The position numbers and the translations under genes are program-made. Source: Ignavibacterium sp037440165 (GTDB lineage: Bacteria; Bacteroidota; Ignavibacteria; Ignavibacteriales; Ignavibacteriaceae). From it: a stretch of DNA of 64,000 bases. The stretch covers positions 1 through 64,000 of the forward strand of contig NZ_JBBIUQ010000013.1 of NCBI RefSeq assembly GCF_037440165.1. Direction: 5' to 3'. The notes beneath the pieces are model-generated. The model was not told where the DNA came from and did not search any database. It saw only the letters and a program-made list of their open reading frames with translations. Shown here piece after piece: positions 63,661-64,000 of this stretch; position 1 is the stretch's first letter; every line of letters starts with the position of its first letter.

Positions 63661-64000
63661 GTGAAAAGATTTACTTTAATTGCCGTTTTAACATTTATGA
63701 TTGCAGGTAGTGCAATAACTAAAATTTTTGCTCAACAACCCGACTCAATTAAAGTTTTAGAATATTACAGCTTGTTTTCTGAGTACCATAAGAACAAGGA
63801 TTATGCAAGTGCTGTTCCTTATGGTTGGAAAGTGATTGAAATTGCTCCTGTTAAATTTGCCAAATGGATATTTTATAAAATGGAAGACTGCTTATGGTAT
63901 CTCCACGATTCATCTAACATTGCGCAGGAAGAAATCAAAGCAATCAATGATACGATTTTATACTTCTATGATTTAGCCCTGAAATACAGACCTGAAGATA
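63661..64000 (+). CDS. Exported TPR-like protein (partial, cut by window end)
   Basis: Starts GTG at 63661 and is open to the window edge (113 codons visible). An N-terminal hydrophobic signal (residues 4-24, KIFAQ end) precedes helices with TPR-like spacing (EYYSLFSEYHKNKDYASAV and DTILYFYDLALKYRPED). It sits 28 bp after the barrel gene, likely in the same operon. Function cannot be told from the part seen. Confidence 0.7.
   Translation, partial: MKRFTLIAVLTFMIAGSAITKIFAQQPDSIKVLEYYSLFSEYHKNKDYASAVPYGWKVIEIAPVKFAKWIFYKMEDCLWYLHDSSNIAQEEIKAINDTILYFYDLALKYRPED

Overview
The window is AT-rich chromosomal DNA from a Bacteroidota/Chlorobi-group bacterium, most likely the Ignavibacteria. The evidence is: secreted proteins ending in a type IX secretion (T9SS) sorting domain with the motif NYPNPFNP; several PorV/PorQ-like and other outer-membrane barrels; many lipoproteins; frequent TTG starts; and upstream sites that fit the Bacteroidota promoter (TTG, about 20 nt, TAnnTTTG) at gap, glgA and tRNA-Leu. 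This assignment is inference from gene content; no 16S gene is present.

Layout. 1-245 is a tandem palindromic repeat array. 246-10255 is one long plus-strand run: polysaccharide deacetylase, GT2, radical SAM/SPASM protein, outer-membrane protein and site-2 protease, then a lipoprotein, a T9SS propeller protein, two PorV-like barrels and a methyltransferase. 10256-15348 holds sugar transferases, a heptosyltransferase and glycerate kinase. 15398-18473 has ferritin, gap and pgk. 18486-25002 has a rhomboid protease, a small lipoprotein, RecQ and a large T9SS protein. 25176-29772 is an acyl-CoA dehydrogenase/acetate kinase/SDR/flavoprotein cluster. 29792-35120 (minus) is an exopolysaccharide locus with a tyrosine autokinase. 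36911-40983 (minus) encodes a Na+-pumping methylmalonyl-CoA decarboxylase with its epimerase.

41948-51535 is the informational core: tRNA-Leu, tRNA-Val, a strange tRNA-Val copy with expanded D and T loops, then thrS-infC-rpmI-rplT-pheS-pheT, a coiled-coil protein, zapA, a 6S RNA and RNase Y. 51582-64000 carries coaE, proline dehydrogenase, tsaD, chorismate mutase, mltG, lipoproteins, hutI, glgA, gmhB and the start of a TPR-like exported protein. Heptosyltransferase and GmhB together imply heptose-containing LPS.

The most unusual signals are small mobile palindromes. A 69-bp two-hairpin element sits in the same reading frame at the 5' ends of two outer-membrane protein genes and may supply their GTG start codons. 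The duplicated tRNA-Val gene has imperfect palindromes inserted in both its D and T loops, with every stem still pairable.
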